Shown: positions 32,787-44,852 of the stretch, piece after piece | Position numbering within the stretch: the first letter of the stretch is position 1 | How the letters are laid out: every line of letters starts with the position of its first letter | NCBI RefSeq assembly: GCF_907165205.1 | Contig: NC_058195.1 | Coordinates: 15,066,001-15,130,000, forward strand | DNA from: Coccinella septempunctata | Taxonomy: Eukaryota > Arthropoda > Insecta > Coleoptera > Coccinellidae | Length of the DNA stretch: 64,000 nucleotides | Direction: 5' to 3' | Notes under the pieces: generated by a model | What the model was told of the DNA's origin: nothing | Databases searched by the model: none | Seen by the model: the letters and a program-made list of their open reading frames with translations, nothing else | Translations under genes and position numbers: made by a program

Positions 32787-33857
32787 TTCATTGCCACAGA
32801 TAAGAGAATGATAGTCTCTTGTGCTTTATTGTTGAATAGATTTCTTCAGTTTATCAATTCAATACATCGATCTATTCAGTATTATGTAGGTGGAAGTAAT
32901 AATAAACATGATTTGGATACAGGATTATGGGGATACAGAAGTCGATAGAAATTTCAACGCATCCATTCACTCAAAACAGCCCATAAGAGCGTGGCCCATA
33001 CATCAGCAGAATCATATTCACACTTTATATTTTGAAACATTTACTTTCATAAACCTAATCAAAATTTGATTCGCCCTTGACGACTTTTTTTTTCAACCCA
33101 TTTTAAAATTCAACATCATGTACAAAAATCCAAACCTTCCATTAGAATGTCCGCCCATGCACCATCAAAACTTGGGATTTTCTTATTCGGTGAAATAAAA
33201 ATATTACACTCATTAAAAATTAATTCAGCATGAACAATTTCGGCAAATTGATGAATTTTTGTTCATAAATTCATAGTGACAGTTATTTTTCGAGCAATAT
33301 TATTTATGTTAGATGAAACAACTAGGAAAAAGAGATAATCATATTTGTTAGTTTTTTGTTTGGGAGATGTTTAAGAATAGTTTGGATAGAGGGTCAGAAT
33401 CACTCCGACCTTGAGGTCTATTGCGACCTTAAGATTAAAATCAAATGCGAAAAACTCTTATCACTGATTCGAAACAAAATAATTCTACAATTACTATTAA
33501 ACTTCGTTTCTACAAGAGCTCTACAACTTTCCCAAGAGAATGATTTTTTTTATTTCCCACCAGGCAAGATTGAAACATATGGCTTATGACTTACCATCTG
33601 TTCGGTCATAATCTCAAGGAATGTGACATTCAAAGAATCAACAGACTCTGAAGTTGTAAATCTGGTTCGTTTATTGAAGCCAAAGATTGGGTCAACTCGT
33701 ATTTTTTTATTAGAAAATTGTCTTGGCTACTTCGCTATTTATAAACTTATAAAAATTCAAACGCAGGTTTTGAGAAGATGATGGTTTCATTTGAAGAAAA
33801 CAATAATTATTCACTTAATGTTAAAAGTGATACTTACTATGCTAAATTGAAAAAATA
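32787..33857. other. no recognised feature
   Basis: AT-rich sequence; no coding motif or repeat partner noticed. Confidence 0.4.
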
Positions 33858-34532
33858 AATATATTTCAACAATTGATTCTTGATGTCAAAAGAAACACTT
33901 TTTTCCTTTATTATGTTCGTCGAATCGGCTCAGTTTTAAATATACAGGCTGTTGAAAAAAATTATTTTTCGTTTAAACGGAAAGGAATTTCGGAATCGGA
34001 ATGTAGTTTTTCATTTATTTGGTGAATCTTTTTCGAACACAAGATATCATCAACGTGTTCCAGTTTTCTCATTATGACCATTACGTAGGTACCATAAACA
34101 TACCAAAAATTCAAAGAACACAACTCAAGAGTTGTGTTCTTTGAATTTAGTTTCAAGAAACTAAATTGGACGCTATCTAATGAATATTTGAACGTTGTGT
34201 AAAATAAAAGTATTCTTCATATTATTTTCTCGTATAATGTGCCGTTTTCGAGTAATTTGATGTTCAAAATTATCTGTGAAATTTGAAACATTGGGTACTT
34301 TGGCGGAATACAACTCTGTTCAAAAGATCCACAGATGTGTAGTGTCACAGATTTAGCTTTTTATTCTGAAGGGAATATTATTTCTCCATGGGTGGCATAA
34401 CTCATTATGAAATCTTTATTATTTCTTTTTATCAAAGCCGAATCAGAAGAAAATGGTATAGGAAAAAAGTGTTTTTTTGACCTCAAGAATTAACTGTTAC
34501 AGTATTTGCACGAGTCAAAGACTCGCTCTTTA
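33858..34532 (+). mobile_element. MITE-2 copy with decayed ends
   Basis: It shares the whole MITE-2 order, from TTCAACAATTGATTCTTGA through GATCCACAGATGTGTAGTGT to CGAGTCAAAGACTCGCTC. The left terminus is missing and the right ends in TCTTTATTA instead of CCCTGTATA. An inverted duplication at 34108-34147 is unique to this copy. Confidence 0.7.
34108..34147. repeat. perfect 19-bp inverted duplication, 2-nt loop
   Basis: AATTCAAAGAACACAACTC is followed, after AA, by its exact reverse complement. Other MITE-2 copies have this block only once. A template-switch event during replication would produce such a structure. Confidence 0.75.
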
Positions 34533-34589
34533 TTAATTACTGAATGACTCCACGTCAACAACGAGAAGTAGATGGATAGATTTCAACGT

Positions 34590-35846
34590 TCTAAGGTAGC
34601 AATAAAAATTTGGTAGTCAAAATATTCTCCTCTTAATTGGATACATTTATTACAGCGAACCTGCAACGTCTCTAGAGCTCTAGACCCTTCAAAAAAATGT
34701 GTCTTCTTGCTCTGCAAACCAGACCACAGCTTTTATTACCTCCTCGTTGGAAGAAAATTTACGACCTTTAAACTTTTTTTCAGTTGAGAAAAGAGATGAT
34801 AGTCAGATGGAGCCAAGTCTGGTCAATAAGGGAGGTGTTCTAGTAATTCAAACCCTAAATCACGAATTTTTTGCAAAGCAACATGAAATTTGTGTGCAGG
34901 GGCCTTGTTCTGCAAAAACAAAACACCTTTGGATAGCTTTCTGTGTCTTTGCTCTTTAATTTTTTCCTGTAGAGTGATTAGTAATGTTGAATAGTAATCT
35001 CCAGTTATTGTTCTACCTTTACCCAAAAAATCAATCATAATTATTACTCCATGGCAATCCCAAAAAACTGAATCAAGAATTTTTCCAGCAGATTTTTGAA
35101 CACGAAACATCTTAGGTCTTGGAGAACCAGAGTGTCGCCATTCCATCGATTGTTGCTTTGTTTCGGCATCGTAGAAATGCACCCAAGTCTCATCCATAGT
35201 AAGAATTTAAGAATCGTTTTCAAATCGAGCACAGATCGAACGCGATGCTTCTACCCTTGCACGTTTTTGGTCAACATTCAAACATTTTGCATCAATTTTT
35301 ATCATGTCCAAATTGACTTGAACTATATGATGAATGCGTTCGTAAGAAACATTCAGTGCTTCAGATATCAGATATCCGTTTTAGCCCAATTCGACGGTCT
35401 GATAAAATCATGTCATGAACTGCATCGATATTTTCTGGGACTGACACAGAAACTGGCCTTCCCGATCGGTCATCATCTTCAATGGAAAATTTACCTCTTT
35501 TGAAGCTTGCAGTCCAATTTTTCACAGTCGCATTCGAAGGACATTGATCACCAAGGGTATTAAGCATATCTTAATATATATAAGTAAATAAGATTTATAT
35601 AAGTAAATCTGCTTACCTCTTAACCCTTTTAAATACAGGTATTTGGTGATGGCTCGATACCCCAATTTTTCGATTTTCACAATTTCGGTGGACATCTACT
35701 TTCTTTCAATTTATTGCGTAACTCTGGTTTACTTTTATGACCTCAAACTGACACTTCTAATGAGTTATTGTTCTTTGCTATGGTAATGCAATATTTTTTT
35801 ATGCATGGAACTGTTCTAGGCTAACTGGATATCAATACATCCTCGT
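34590..35846 (-). mobile_element. mariner element A
   Basis: A decayed mariner in minus orientation. The 5' end (on this strand TATCAATACATCCTCGTA, ending about 35846) is shared with mariner B at 46528. The coding region occupies 34600-35567 and the 3' terminal repeat is not recognisable. It lies just beyond the right end of a MITE-2 copy. Confidence 0.7.
34600..35567 (-). pseudogene. mariner transposase A, inactive
   Basis: The N-terminal helix-turn-helix part survives at 35361-35567 (NATVKNWTASFKRGKFSIED, GRPVSV). A frameshift leads to the catalytic part at 34823-35197, which has the first catalytic aspartate in MDETWVHFY. The second box reads FLQNKAPAH where active mariners have QDNAPAH, so the catalytic aspartate is lost. 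The third box is intact (PDLAPSDYHLF) but lies beyond a TGA at 34823 that replaces the serine of YSPD. Coding similarity continues to about 34600 (RCNKCIQLRGEYFD). Mariner transposase cuts and pastes its element into TA sites; this copy cannot. Confidence 0.8.
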
Positions 35847-36661
35847 ATTATGAAATTTCACACGAACACAAAACTGGAATTGAGACTAAAATGCTATTAT
35901 TCCCCTTCCTCTAAGTTTACTTCGATATTCATACAAAGTCTCCTCTTTCTCCCTCTTTTACATTTAAATTCGCATCTTTTCAGTACTTCATAAACACTTC
36001 CTACTGAATAGTCCAAATGACCTCCTTCCACCTATTTATTTCCCAAACGTAAACACTATTTCAGATTCCTTACATCTGTTCCACGTCCAGCTCGCATTGC
36101 TAACGTCTATTTTCGCCCATCTGTTCGAAATAGTCGATTATTGAAAAAAAAAGCAATAAAGCACTGATTAATGGAAGGACGGTAGTAAAAACTGGTTGAA
36201 TTCGATTTATATCGCGAACATTTAACCGCAACTACACATCAAGTTCTATTGGAATTGGAAAAACTCCAAGATTATCTAGCCCGAGGCAGAGTTGCCGTTC
36301 ATGGCTCGCAAAATTCAAGGTGTTATTTAATCAAGAACATAATTCATGTTCGGATTCTTGAAGATGAAGCGTCCTCTCAGAACCCTGCCTTTCACCCAAG
36401 TTCGTATGATTAAACCAGAGCGGTTGTTCTGCTTGATCTGCATATTTGAAAAATTGCTAAAATATAACTCGCCCAAATAATGTGCTTCTGTTATTTTGGA
36501 GAATCAGAAGATAGTTTTTTCTAATGATTAACTTAAGGAATTCAACGTGAAATAAAATGAAACACCTCCAGAAATTCAACAGTTTCAATATGTGAAGATT
36601 AGGTAGAACGAATAATTCTTTTTTAATTTTCCACTTGTTGTTTACTTTGGAACTATCTCTT
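35847..36661. other. no recognised feature
   Basis: AT-rich; nothing recognised. Confidence 0.4.
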
Positions 36662-37174
36662 GTCTGCAGGAATTTCAATTGAATTTGATGGTATATAGGG
36701 TAGAACTGCAAGTTTCAATCCACCCTAAATTTCTAAACACCCTGGAGGTAAGGAGTGACGCCATGATGAATTTTTAAATGAGTTTTTGAAGCCTTATATC
36801 TCAACATTTTGTTGTTTAATTCATGTCAATAGCGTTTTCCTGAGAGGATTTTCAAAAGAAACTACACAATTTATACCATTAACTATAACACATACAGATA
36901 AAATTATGAAAAATGAACACATTCTCATATCAAAAAGTAGGTATTGTTCTTAAACTTCTTAATGTCTTAATGTCATAAATTGCTTAGTTCCTTTCAAGGA
37001 GCTATTGAAGTGAATTAAACTGGAAAATGTTAAGATCAGATCAGGCTTCAAAAACTCTTTCAAAGACCCATCATTGCGTCAATAATTATGTCCACAGGAT
37101 GTTCAGAAATTTGGAGGAAATTGCAACTTTCAGTTCTACCCTGTATACCATCAAATTCAATTGAAATTTCTGCA
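36662..37174. mobile_element. inverted-repeat MITE, TATAGGGTAGAACTG ends
   Basis: TATATAGGGTAGAACTGCAA near 36694 mirrors TTGCAACTTTCAGTTCTACCCTGTATA near 37117-37143, with further pairing at CCAAATTTCTGAAC / ATTTCTAAACACC and GTGACGCCATGATG / CATCATTGCGTCAA. The inverted similarity also continues outside these ends (AATTTCAATTGAATTTGATG and its inverse), so the true element may be larger than the TACAGGG-ended core. Confidence 0.65.
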
Positions 37175-37650
37175 GTCTCGACATCAGGTGATATACCAGA
37201 TGAAATGGGCTACAAAGAGACAACAAAATGATCAAAATCGATGTACACCTTAAAAATTTATTTGAAAAAAATTTTTATCAGGTTTTTTTGCCAAGAGTGT
37301 TGTTCTTGTGTTATGGAACCATTGGGTTTGTTCGTAGAGTGGTTCACCACGGTTTTGAACTGTATGAAGCGAGCACAATTCCATTTAAGGTGTAAGGAAA
37401 ATCTGAGTGGTTGTCACGGTGGTCGGTGACTACTTATACTCACATCTTTGGAGATCCAAATTAATAAAGTTTATGTCCTATGGATTCTTATGAAAAATAG
37501 TATAGTTAAACCTGTTGTCATTTGTGGTGTTAAAAGTGTTGGAAATTAATATCGATTGTTTGGATATTTTTAGATATCTACGTTTGTGAATGTTACAACA
37601 CGTGTTTTTTGTGGAAAATTTTTCAAGGTTGAAGTAAACCCTGTTGATTA
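37175..37650. other. no recognised feature
   Basis: No motif or repeat recognised. Confidence 0.4.
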
Positions 37651-38300
37651 TTGACATCTTCAAGACCCATTTATTTGGAATCGGCAGACGAAATTAGAGA
37701 TGTGTCGATGGTCTTAGTATTAGCATTGAGTATTAAACCCACCCCTGTGGGTTCAATAATCAATGGTATTAGTAACCCCGCACATAAAAAAGATAGTGAA
37801 CGAATGAATGAAGGAAAATGTAGGTATCTGCGATTGCTCTGTACCATTTACAATCGTTGTGAACCACTCTACAAACACAAACCTAATGATTCCAGAACAC
37901 AACAACTAAGTATAAGAAGTAACAAAACTGAAACAATCAAATTACTGGAAGTAATATTTGATGGAATACTCTCTTCGGAATCACACATCATCGGACTGAA
38001 AAAGAAACTTAAAGTGGCAATACCTCAGTTTTGAGAAAAGTTTCATGAAGGAATGCAACCTGATGGCCTACTTGGCCAACTTTACTATTCGTTTGTCACA
38101 TATGGAATACTCCTGTCGGGTATTTCAACTCAGGCAGGCATTATCCTCATTCTCCAGAAGAAGGTCATTAGAAAAATATTGGGCCTTGAGACCTTGAACA
38201 AACAGATAAATGCGTTTCCATATATTCACCATACTGGCAGTCTGTGCACTGTATACACCAACCTAGAGACTTTTCCAGGAGATAACTCTTTTTCCAGATT
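37651..38300 (+). pseudogene. LINE reverse transcriptase thumb fragment
   Basis: One frame, interrupted by a single TGA at 38032-38034. It reads KTETIKLLEVIFDGILSSES (about 37929-37985) and then GLLGQLYYSFVTYGILLSG and ILQKKVIRKILGL after the stop. This is the thumb-region pattern that follows the catalytic boxes in jockey/CR1-like LINE polymerases (LLGV..D..L, YYSF....YGI..WG, LQK..IR.I). The catalytic fingers and palm upstream are missing or unrecognisable. Its right end meets a Tc-like transposase remnant near 38300. Confidence 0.6.
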
Positions 38301-38301
38301 G

Positions 38302-38888
38302 AATAGGTACATGAAAGATGCGAAGCTAGGGACGAGGTTGTCCTAGGTCATGTAGCAATGGATCCGACCTTTAGTACTAGGAAATTGTCCGATGTATCTG
38401 GTTTTTCACGCAAAACAATAATGAGAATCCTTAAACATCATAAAGTCCATCATTATAAGATACGATTGGTTCAGGAATTGAATGAGGATGATGGCCAGTT
38501 CTGTGAAGTGGTCAGTGAAATGATTAACGGTAATCAAAACTACATGTTCGATATCTCTTTTTGGGACGAGTGTTCATTTTACCTTAACGGCATTGTAAAC
38601 CGGCATAACTGTCGGTAAGGTGCATACTCAGCTTCTCCAAAAATTAAATGTTTAGGGGAGTATTTATGGAATTCACATAATCGATCCTTTTTTGATCCGC
38701 CTCCACTGCACTTGCTTATAAGGGATCACCTGAAATCCAAGATTTACGCTACCCAGCCTGAATCAGTGGATGATTTTCGAACTCAGATCATTAATAAATG
38801 CTGTCAAATTATACCAGAAATCTTGAGTGATCGAGTGATGTATGTGAACGTTTTCAGCAAAATTTATATTACTGATGCTTGGAAGTGA
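38302..38888 (+). pseudogene. Tc/mariner-group transposase, internally deleted
   Basis: The frame opens at about 38302 and includes VLGHVAMDPTFSTRKLSDVS, then GFSRKTIMRILKHHKVHHYK (helix-turn-helix), LVQELNEDDGQFCE and FDISFWDECSFYLNGIVNRH, which holds the first catalytic D of the DDE/D set. It stops near 38618. After a gap the C-terminal part appears (HLKSKIYATQPESVDDFRTQ, about 38727-38786). The region with the second and third catalytic residues is deleted, so it is inactive. The family is common in insects. It is the sort of gene whose tail MITE-1 retains, though no direct link is shown. Confidence 0.7.
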
Positions 38889-39965
38889 AGGGTGCCCATT
38901 TCCAGCCTTCAATAAACTAATCAAAAAAGTAAGAACACTTCCACCATTTCACCTGTCATTTCGTTATCGATGAAAATCAAGGGGTTGTGCTCACCCTCGT
39001 TAGGAGCTTGCAGTTGCGGGGATCCAAATAGAGAAAAGTTGTTCTTTTTGTTTTTGTTGGACCACACTGTATGTTGTCCCTCTGTATAGGTTTGGCGGAA
39101 GACAACTTAGCAGCGAAAAAAGAGTGGATTATAAATTTTAGTTTATTCTCATTTTTATATAAATCCCGAGAAAGTGCATCTTTTAGCTTACTGTTCCTAT
39201 AAAAATTTTGTTAAAAAAATGGACAATACGAGATTCCTTCATTTCAATGGTTTCATTTATTTCGCTTGTTTCTTCGAGATAATATTCAAAACCTTATATG
39301 CATAAATTTATCGATTTCATACTTCAAATAGATTATCGATACATTGCAGAGGATGCTTCATTAACGATTTTAATTGACTGAAAATATTCGAAAGTGAATT
39401 GAGTTGAACAACATGCCTCTGCGTCACTAAATCAAGTGATGGAAAAGATATGTTTGACGATGTAAAAATCGACGTTTTATCTCTCCTGCATCATATTACC
39501 AATACGAATTGGCTGGCTATTGGCGTCAACATTCCTGTTGTTCAACCATTAATCTTCGACCTTAGTGTCATACACATCTGAAGAACAACACATATGGTGG
39601 GCTCTATACTGGCGCCTAGAAAACTCTAGTAGTCATCGATGCATGAATACGAATTGATTTATAGTTCAAACAACATTTGGATACTAACCGTCGAAGATGT
39701 CTTGTGTTGTAAATTATTACTGGTATGCCACACACTGATTTTTGGAGGAGAATTGGGAATCTCAGATGACTGGATTCTTTCTCATTTGAGACCTTCAAGA
39801 GTGTTTGCATTTTGGGTGGGCTGATAGTGTCAAGTAGAACCGAAACTTTTTCCAGTTACTCTAAGACTGAAGAATTGAATAAAATTCCATGATTTTTACT
39901 AATGATGCATTTTGTACATTCTTACGTTTCGTTACCACATCCTTCATGTGGGTGAAGGTAATACC
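38889..39965. other. no recognised feature
   Basis: No coding motif or repeat partner noticed apart from a short phrase GGCGTCAACATTCCT also found at about 48702. Confidence 0.4.
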
Positions 39966-41176
39966 TATACTTCATTCAAATTTATTTTAGCAGTCGGTTG
40001 GCCATGAAATAATTTTCTCAAGGTTTTGTAACTAGAACGAAGTTAGGTTGGCACTCATGAAATGTCGTTAATGTCATAACGCCGTTGCCACAACTAATAT
40101 CAATTTTTATTACGAAAATGCCGAAAGTGATTGAAAAAAGACACAGGGTTTCAGGAAGTACTATTTAGAATTCTGGTGCGCTCATTCAAATAGTTATACC
40201 CTGATATTCTAAAATCCACAATACGTCAGACGGTAGCGAACATATTCAATGTAAGAGAATTTATATAATGTTTCATCTGAATCTAAACGACTTATATTTC
40301 AGCTGAATATTTCCACAATCAGAAAGATTGTGAATGAAGAGGATGACAAAGAATTTCCTTCTATTGGGAGACCCAAAAAAGTGGTGGCATTTGAGAATTT
40401 TATGTTTGAGTGAATTAATGCGGAAAGTTTACTACAGGATTTTCGATAAATGTCATCGGAGAATAAGTTCCCTACAATGGATTTTGCTATTTTTCATTTG
40501 ACTTGTCCTAAACAATGTAAATGTCTTAAGGTACTAATAAATACCTATAATTATTATTATTACATCAATGTATTAAGATGAATAGCCACAAATACGCGCA
40601 AGTTGCCCTGTTACTTGTTTATTCATGTGAAATTTTTGTTCAGAGGTGAAGTTCATCTTAACTTGAAACTTCCTTCGATTCCTCTTACTTATATTGATGC
40701 AAGATAATTTTTGTTGAAGAATTCAACATTCTTGTAATTATCTGTTAATTCCTTCGGGAGATACCCATTCCCAACCACTGCATCATATGCATTACATCTT
40801 CGAGTTAATATTTTTGAAATCTACAAATGATGTAAGCCAAAGAAGATAACGAACATTAACTCTCCTCAAGCTAGTGCATATTATGATATTATACTGATCT
40901 CTTGTATTTTCCATGCAAATAACTGGATTTGGTATGCCTTCAATCAGTTTATATAATCTTCAATTATGTTCGTCACATATTTTCTGAAGAGATTCGACAT
41001 TGTGCTAAAATACGTAATATCAGAAACTTTTACGTAGAACGGGCAACATAGCGTTGATTTAAAACCCAAAAATGTTTTGACAAGCTTCATAACCCCACAT
41101 TTTCGTACTATACAGAGTGAAATGTGTCAAATTTCCATGGCCAACCGACTGCTAAAATAAAAGTGAATGAAGTATA
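39966..41176 (+). mobile_element. family 4, copy 2, complete
   Basis: A TIR element of 1.2 kb. The left end (TATACTTCATTC ... TTTTAGCAGTCGGTTGGCCATG) mirrors the right end (CATGGCCAACCGACTGCTAAAA ... GAATGAAGTATA). Terminal repeats are about 40 bp and a TA target is compatible with the flanks. An N-terminal transposase-like stub lies at 40297-40413. It is the most compact of the three copies and provides the empty-site reference for the insertions in copies 1 and 3. Confidence 0.75.
40297..40413 (+). pseudogene. transposase-like DNA-binding stub in family 4
   Basis: The frame reads FQLNISTIRKIVNEEDDK and FPSIGRPKKVVAFENF to a TGA at 40411. A short helix-turn-helix-like segment (STIRKI) followed by a basic GRPKK stretch resembles the N-terminal DNA-binding part of several insect DDE transposases. 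A TTTCAG before it could be a splice acceptor. The same stub, more damaged, is present in copies 1 (about 26500-26600) and 3 (about 52078-52170). The catalytic part is absent from all three. Confidence 0.4.
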
Positions 41177-41464
41177 CTAATTTAGGAACCGAACAGATAT
41201 GATTTTCGTCTTATATAATATAGAGTGATTTCTGATTCATCGAGCAGGGGGTAATAGGGGAGCATAGTATAAGGTACTACAGTGCTATAGTCAGCTACAA
41301 AATTAAACATTTCATGAACTGGGTGCAGAGGTGTTTCCATTTTTATTTTTATTAAAGCCCTGCAGAACAATTAGATGAAGTTCAATTCGGAAAATTCATC
41401 TTCGTATGATCTCATTTCATCAATACGAGAAGAAATTCAATAATAACGTTAGTAGTTACGTATA
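41177..41464. other. no recognised feature
   Basis: Spacer of 288 bp between family-4 copy 2 and the next MITE. Nothing recognised. Confidence 0.4.
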
Positions 41465-42214
41465 TATAGGGTATCTGTAAACAAATTCGAAGGACTTAGG
41501 GAACTGATTTCTCGATGAAAATAAACAGGGGTAGTTCCTATAATTTTTTTTCGAAATCGACCTCCCTTCCAAGATAGAGCATACAGCCTTTGGAAGGCGA
41601 TGACGAGTAGACAGTTTTTACTTTTTTTTTACGGGTTTTAAAAAACACTGAGTCATAATATGAAGCACTAAGTAGATGTTACCCACACAATTTTTTTAGA
41701 TCACATAACTTTATTATTAGGGGTTGAAAATAACAATCCCTTGTGATTTTCCTTGAAAAATTATTTTCGTGAGATAGTTTTTCGAAAAAAAAAATTCATT
41801 TAAGGTTTCCCATTCAATTCTGGAGAAAAAAAGTGTCTTGCAAAATTTCGATACAGTAGATATTTTTCTCGGAATAAATGAAAACTTACAAGCAGTTTGA
41901 TCACTGTTCATTCCATTTCATCGTATAAGTGTTCCATTGACTACCTGCCGCTAAAATACATGTTGTTATTTTCAACCCCTTATTATAAAGTTATGACTAT
42001 CTACGTAGTGCTTCATAGTATGTAAAGTTTTATGACTCAGTGTTTTTCAGCACCCGTAAAAAAATTCAAAAACTGTCAACTCGTCATCGCCTTCCGAAGG
42101 CTGTTACTTGGAAGGGAGGTCGATTTCGAAACAAATTTATAGGAACTACCCCTGCTTATTTTCATCGAGCAATCTCCCTAAGTCCTTTGCATTTGTTCAC
42201 AGACACCCTGTATA
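41465..42214. mobile_element. long-armed MITE, TATAGGGTATCTGTAAAC ends
   Basis: The left arm (GTATCTGTAAACAAATTCGA, GGACTTAGGG, GGGGTAGTTCCTATAA, CGAAATCGACCTCCCTTCCAAG) is mirrored at the right by CTTGGAAGGGAGGTCGATTTCG, TAGGAACTACCCC, CCCTAAGTCC and GTTCACAGACACCCTGTATA. Arms are about 240-280 bp and the centre is AT-rich. The frame at 42040-42237 runs within one arm and is not a gene. Confidence 0.75.
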
Positions 42215-42236
42215 TAACGTTTCTTACATCCTATTG

Positions 42237-43085
42237 ATTCTTTTGATAAAGAGCATTACAAATTACAATGTTTAACATGAAACAATAATTATAGCATGTG
42301 TATAAAATACAGTTTCAGCAGAGGTTTTCCTAACGGGGCACCACACAATTAGGGGTATGATACATATGCAAAAACCCCAGTAAAAATCCTTTCTGACCGT
42401 GAGTGTAGTGGATTGTGAGAGATGAAACTATTTACAAAATAATCTGAAATATTTCATATCGAAGGGCATTTTTCACTGCAAGAATTGATCTTTTCCTCGG
42501 AGGAAAAAAAAATCCAGGGATTCTTCTCCAAGTTACCAGAAAATTTTATTTGAAATGAAAAAAAAGCAAAAGCAGAAAAACGTATGAATATAAAATTAAG
42601 TTTTATATGTCACATTGACGTTGCATACTATTGCAACGTCCATGACCTTATACGATTCAGAATACGCCATATTTGCCTGGATCAAAACCAAGAACTCTAT
42701 TCGAGGGATCACTAACTAAATCTTGGTTGAAAATAGTGCACGTATTCTATTCAGACTGACAAATGTCCTTGTCCCGTACATTCGAATTAAGGAAAGAATT
42801 ACGCGACTAGGAATTGTATTTTGTTGAATATAGGACATAATTGGAAATTTGTCGAGAAAGGAGTGAAATTTATTTCAAGAATTTATGACTGCAATCTGTC
42901 TACGAATATTGAGCGGTACAAGGTTAAGAACTGGTAACGATTGGATAGGTGAAGATCTAATAGTTCCAGCGATAATTCTCATGGAAAGATTAAGCTGTGA
43001 ATCAATTTCTTGTATATGAGCACTACTAACCCAAACGGGGCAACAATATTCAGCAGCCGAAAAAACCAGAGCTAGGGCTGCCCAG
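42237..43085 (-). mobile_element. LINE 3' part, minus strand
   Basis: A LINE fragment with its coding part at 42600-43085 and about 370 bp of 3' UTR (42237-42615) that recurs at 1549-1930. It is 5'-truncated at 43085 and abuts the long-armed MITE at its 3' side. Confidence 0.6.
42600..43085 (-). pseudogene. LINE reverse transcriptase C-terminus, broken
   Basis: On the minus strand from about 43085: ALALVFSAAEYCCPVWVSSA, HIQEIDSQLNLSMRIIAGTI and then LNIRRQIAV. These are the post-catalytic motifs (YSAAEYC.PVW, QLN..MRII.G.) of a LINE polymerase type common in arthropods. Further on, DPSNRVLGFDPGKYGVF and GHGRCNS appear with frameshifts and stops between them. No catalytic box is included because the fragment begins after the palm domain. 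Confidence 0.65.
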
Positions 43086-43966
43086 CACCCCAGGTTTGAA
43101 CCCCCAAACCCCCCCCCCCCCTGGCTACGCCCGTGCTCCTGGATATTTTGGATTGAAGTTATGTTTGAAAAAAGATTTACCGAAAATTACGCTCAATTTT
43201 CTTAATTTTTGATAATTATACAAATGGAAACACGAAACTGTATTTGAGTTAGAACGCAAATGACACTCGAAAAACTAATTCCTCAAAATTCGTTAATCTG
43301 TAGATAGACTATTCGCGAAATGAGGGTCCGTCTTTACTATCGAATATCAAATAGTGTCTTCCATCCAATCAGTTAAAGCTAGTGATAAGTGGAAATAATG
43401 TCTGTGAAAATACAATCAATAAAGAAGTTAACGGCAATTCAATAATTGTCTGCATGCAGTTAAATTCTTTATTGGTTACAGCTATACCATTTCTATCATT
43501 AACAACGTAGCCCCACAAAATAATAAGTGAATTGAAATCACCACAATAAATTGAAGGGTGAAGGGTGAGAAACAGTTATATAGAAATTTCTAGGCCATAA
43601 ATTATTTGCCTTATTTTGGCTTATAAATGTTAATCACGAAAATGTAACAAAATTTGAAGGGAATGAAAAAAACTCCGTCAATTTCACCTTTATTGATTAA
43701 CTCAACACTTGTAACTGAGGATTTTTCAATGTAACAAGCTAAACCGTAAATAGGACTCTGCAAAAAATCAATTAGTACCTAACCATTCAAAAGTAACCTT
43801 TCTCCAAGCTTTTCCTCTGTGGAGCTCTTCTGCTAATTATCTTATTCATTTGTATGATCTTTATTGTTGTTTATTTGACTTGTTAGAGTGTTTTCCGTTT
43901 TAAAATGTAGTTTGATATTTTTTTTAAGGAATTCTTTCGCAACCCTTTCCTAAATAAGATATTGGA
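43086..43966. other. no gene; C-run with transposon-like flank
   Basis: At 43093-43134 a C-rich run is followed by TGGCTACGCCCGTGCTCC. The inverse (GGGCGTAGCCAGG plus a G-run) is a phrase I have seen at the edges of various animal transposons, so an unidentified element may end here. The rest shows nothing recognised. Confidence 0.35.
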
Positions 43967-44852
43967 GTAGGGGAGACTGGGGAGGGTTGATACGTTTTTT
44001 GGAATTTTTATTCTGAAAACTGAATTATATGAAGAAGCAGGACTTTTCTTATATTATATAATTCTTCAATTAATCGTTCAACAAAATAAATATAGAAGTC
44101 GCGAAACATAAACATCTTATTCTGTACAGAACGTTGAACACAAAAACATGCAAACTGTCTCAAGCCTCCCCACATATGGGAGGATTGATACGATGTACTG
44201 GGAGAGTAATCGAGAGGATTATTCAGCTCAGTAGGTAGGTCAGCAATGATACTGGCTTGCTTTGGTCCCATAGGTATAGAAAAATCAGGAAATTGTCAGT
44301 TAGTCACTTCCACACAAGAAAAGTCGGCCTCGTTAAATACATGGGGATTGTACGGTTTTTAAAAATCCCTTTGATATGTTGGATGGTGAAGACGCCTTCA
44401 TGTAGGCCTATCCAACTAGCTACGGAATATTTTTTGAAGATGATACATGTATCAGGCCTCCCCACGACAAATGTCTCAAACCTCCCTGAAAGCAATTTTT
44501 AAAGTGATTTATGTTTTCATCTTATACCCATATATTTTGAAAAGCGAATAAAACTGTAAATTGAGTAGTTTTATGCATATTTCCCAGTGAAATGTTTGTT
44601 TATGCCGAAGAATCAATGCATGATCATAAAACCCTTAGGTAACTTGAGTAAAAACTTACAATTTCTCACCTCGAAACACTCTTCGTTGAATATTTCACAA
44701 ACAAACTACTGTTAGCCTTACAGATTAACGACACGCAATGCCCTCTGCCAAAGAATAGTGTTCACTAGTATAATACTTTTGAAAACGGCTACAGATCGCG
44801 GATAGCCTGTATCAAGCCTCCCCATGTATCAATGCTCCCTAGTCTCCCCTAC
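43967..44852. mobile_element. GTAGGGGAG-ended element, complete copy
   Basis: GTAGGGGAGACTGGGGAGG at the left mirrors CTCCCTAGTCTCCCCTAC at the right. The phrase TCAAGCCTCCCCA and variants recur inside at about 44158, 44453, 44481 and 44813, with two forward GGGAGG.TTGATACG forms near the left end (43981 and 44178). These may be binding sites. Minus-strand frames (44008-44271 and others) are not recognised. A left-end fragment of a second copy lies at 57907-58057. Length is 886 bp and the family is unassigned. Confidence 0.7.

Noticed and set aside
42040..42237. 65-codon frame at the right arm of the 41465-42214 MITE
   Set aside because: It is made of MITE arm sequence.
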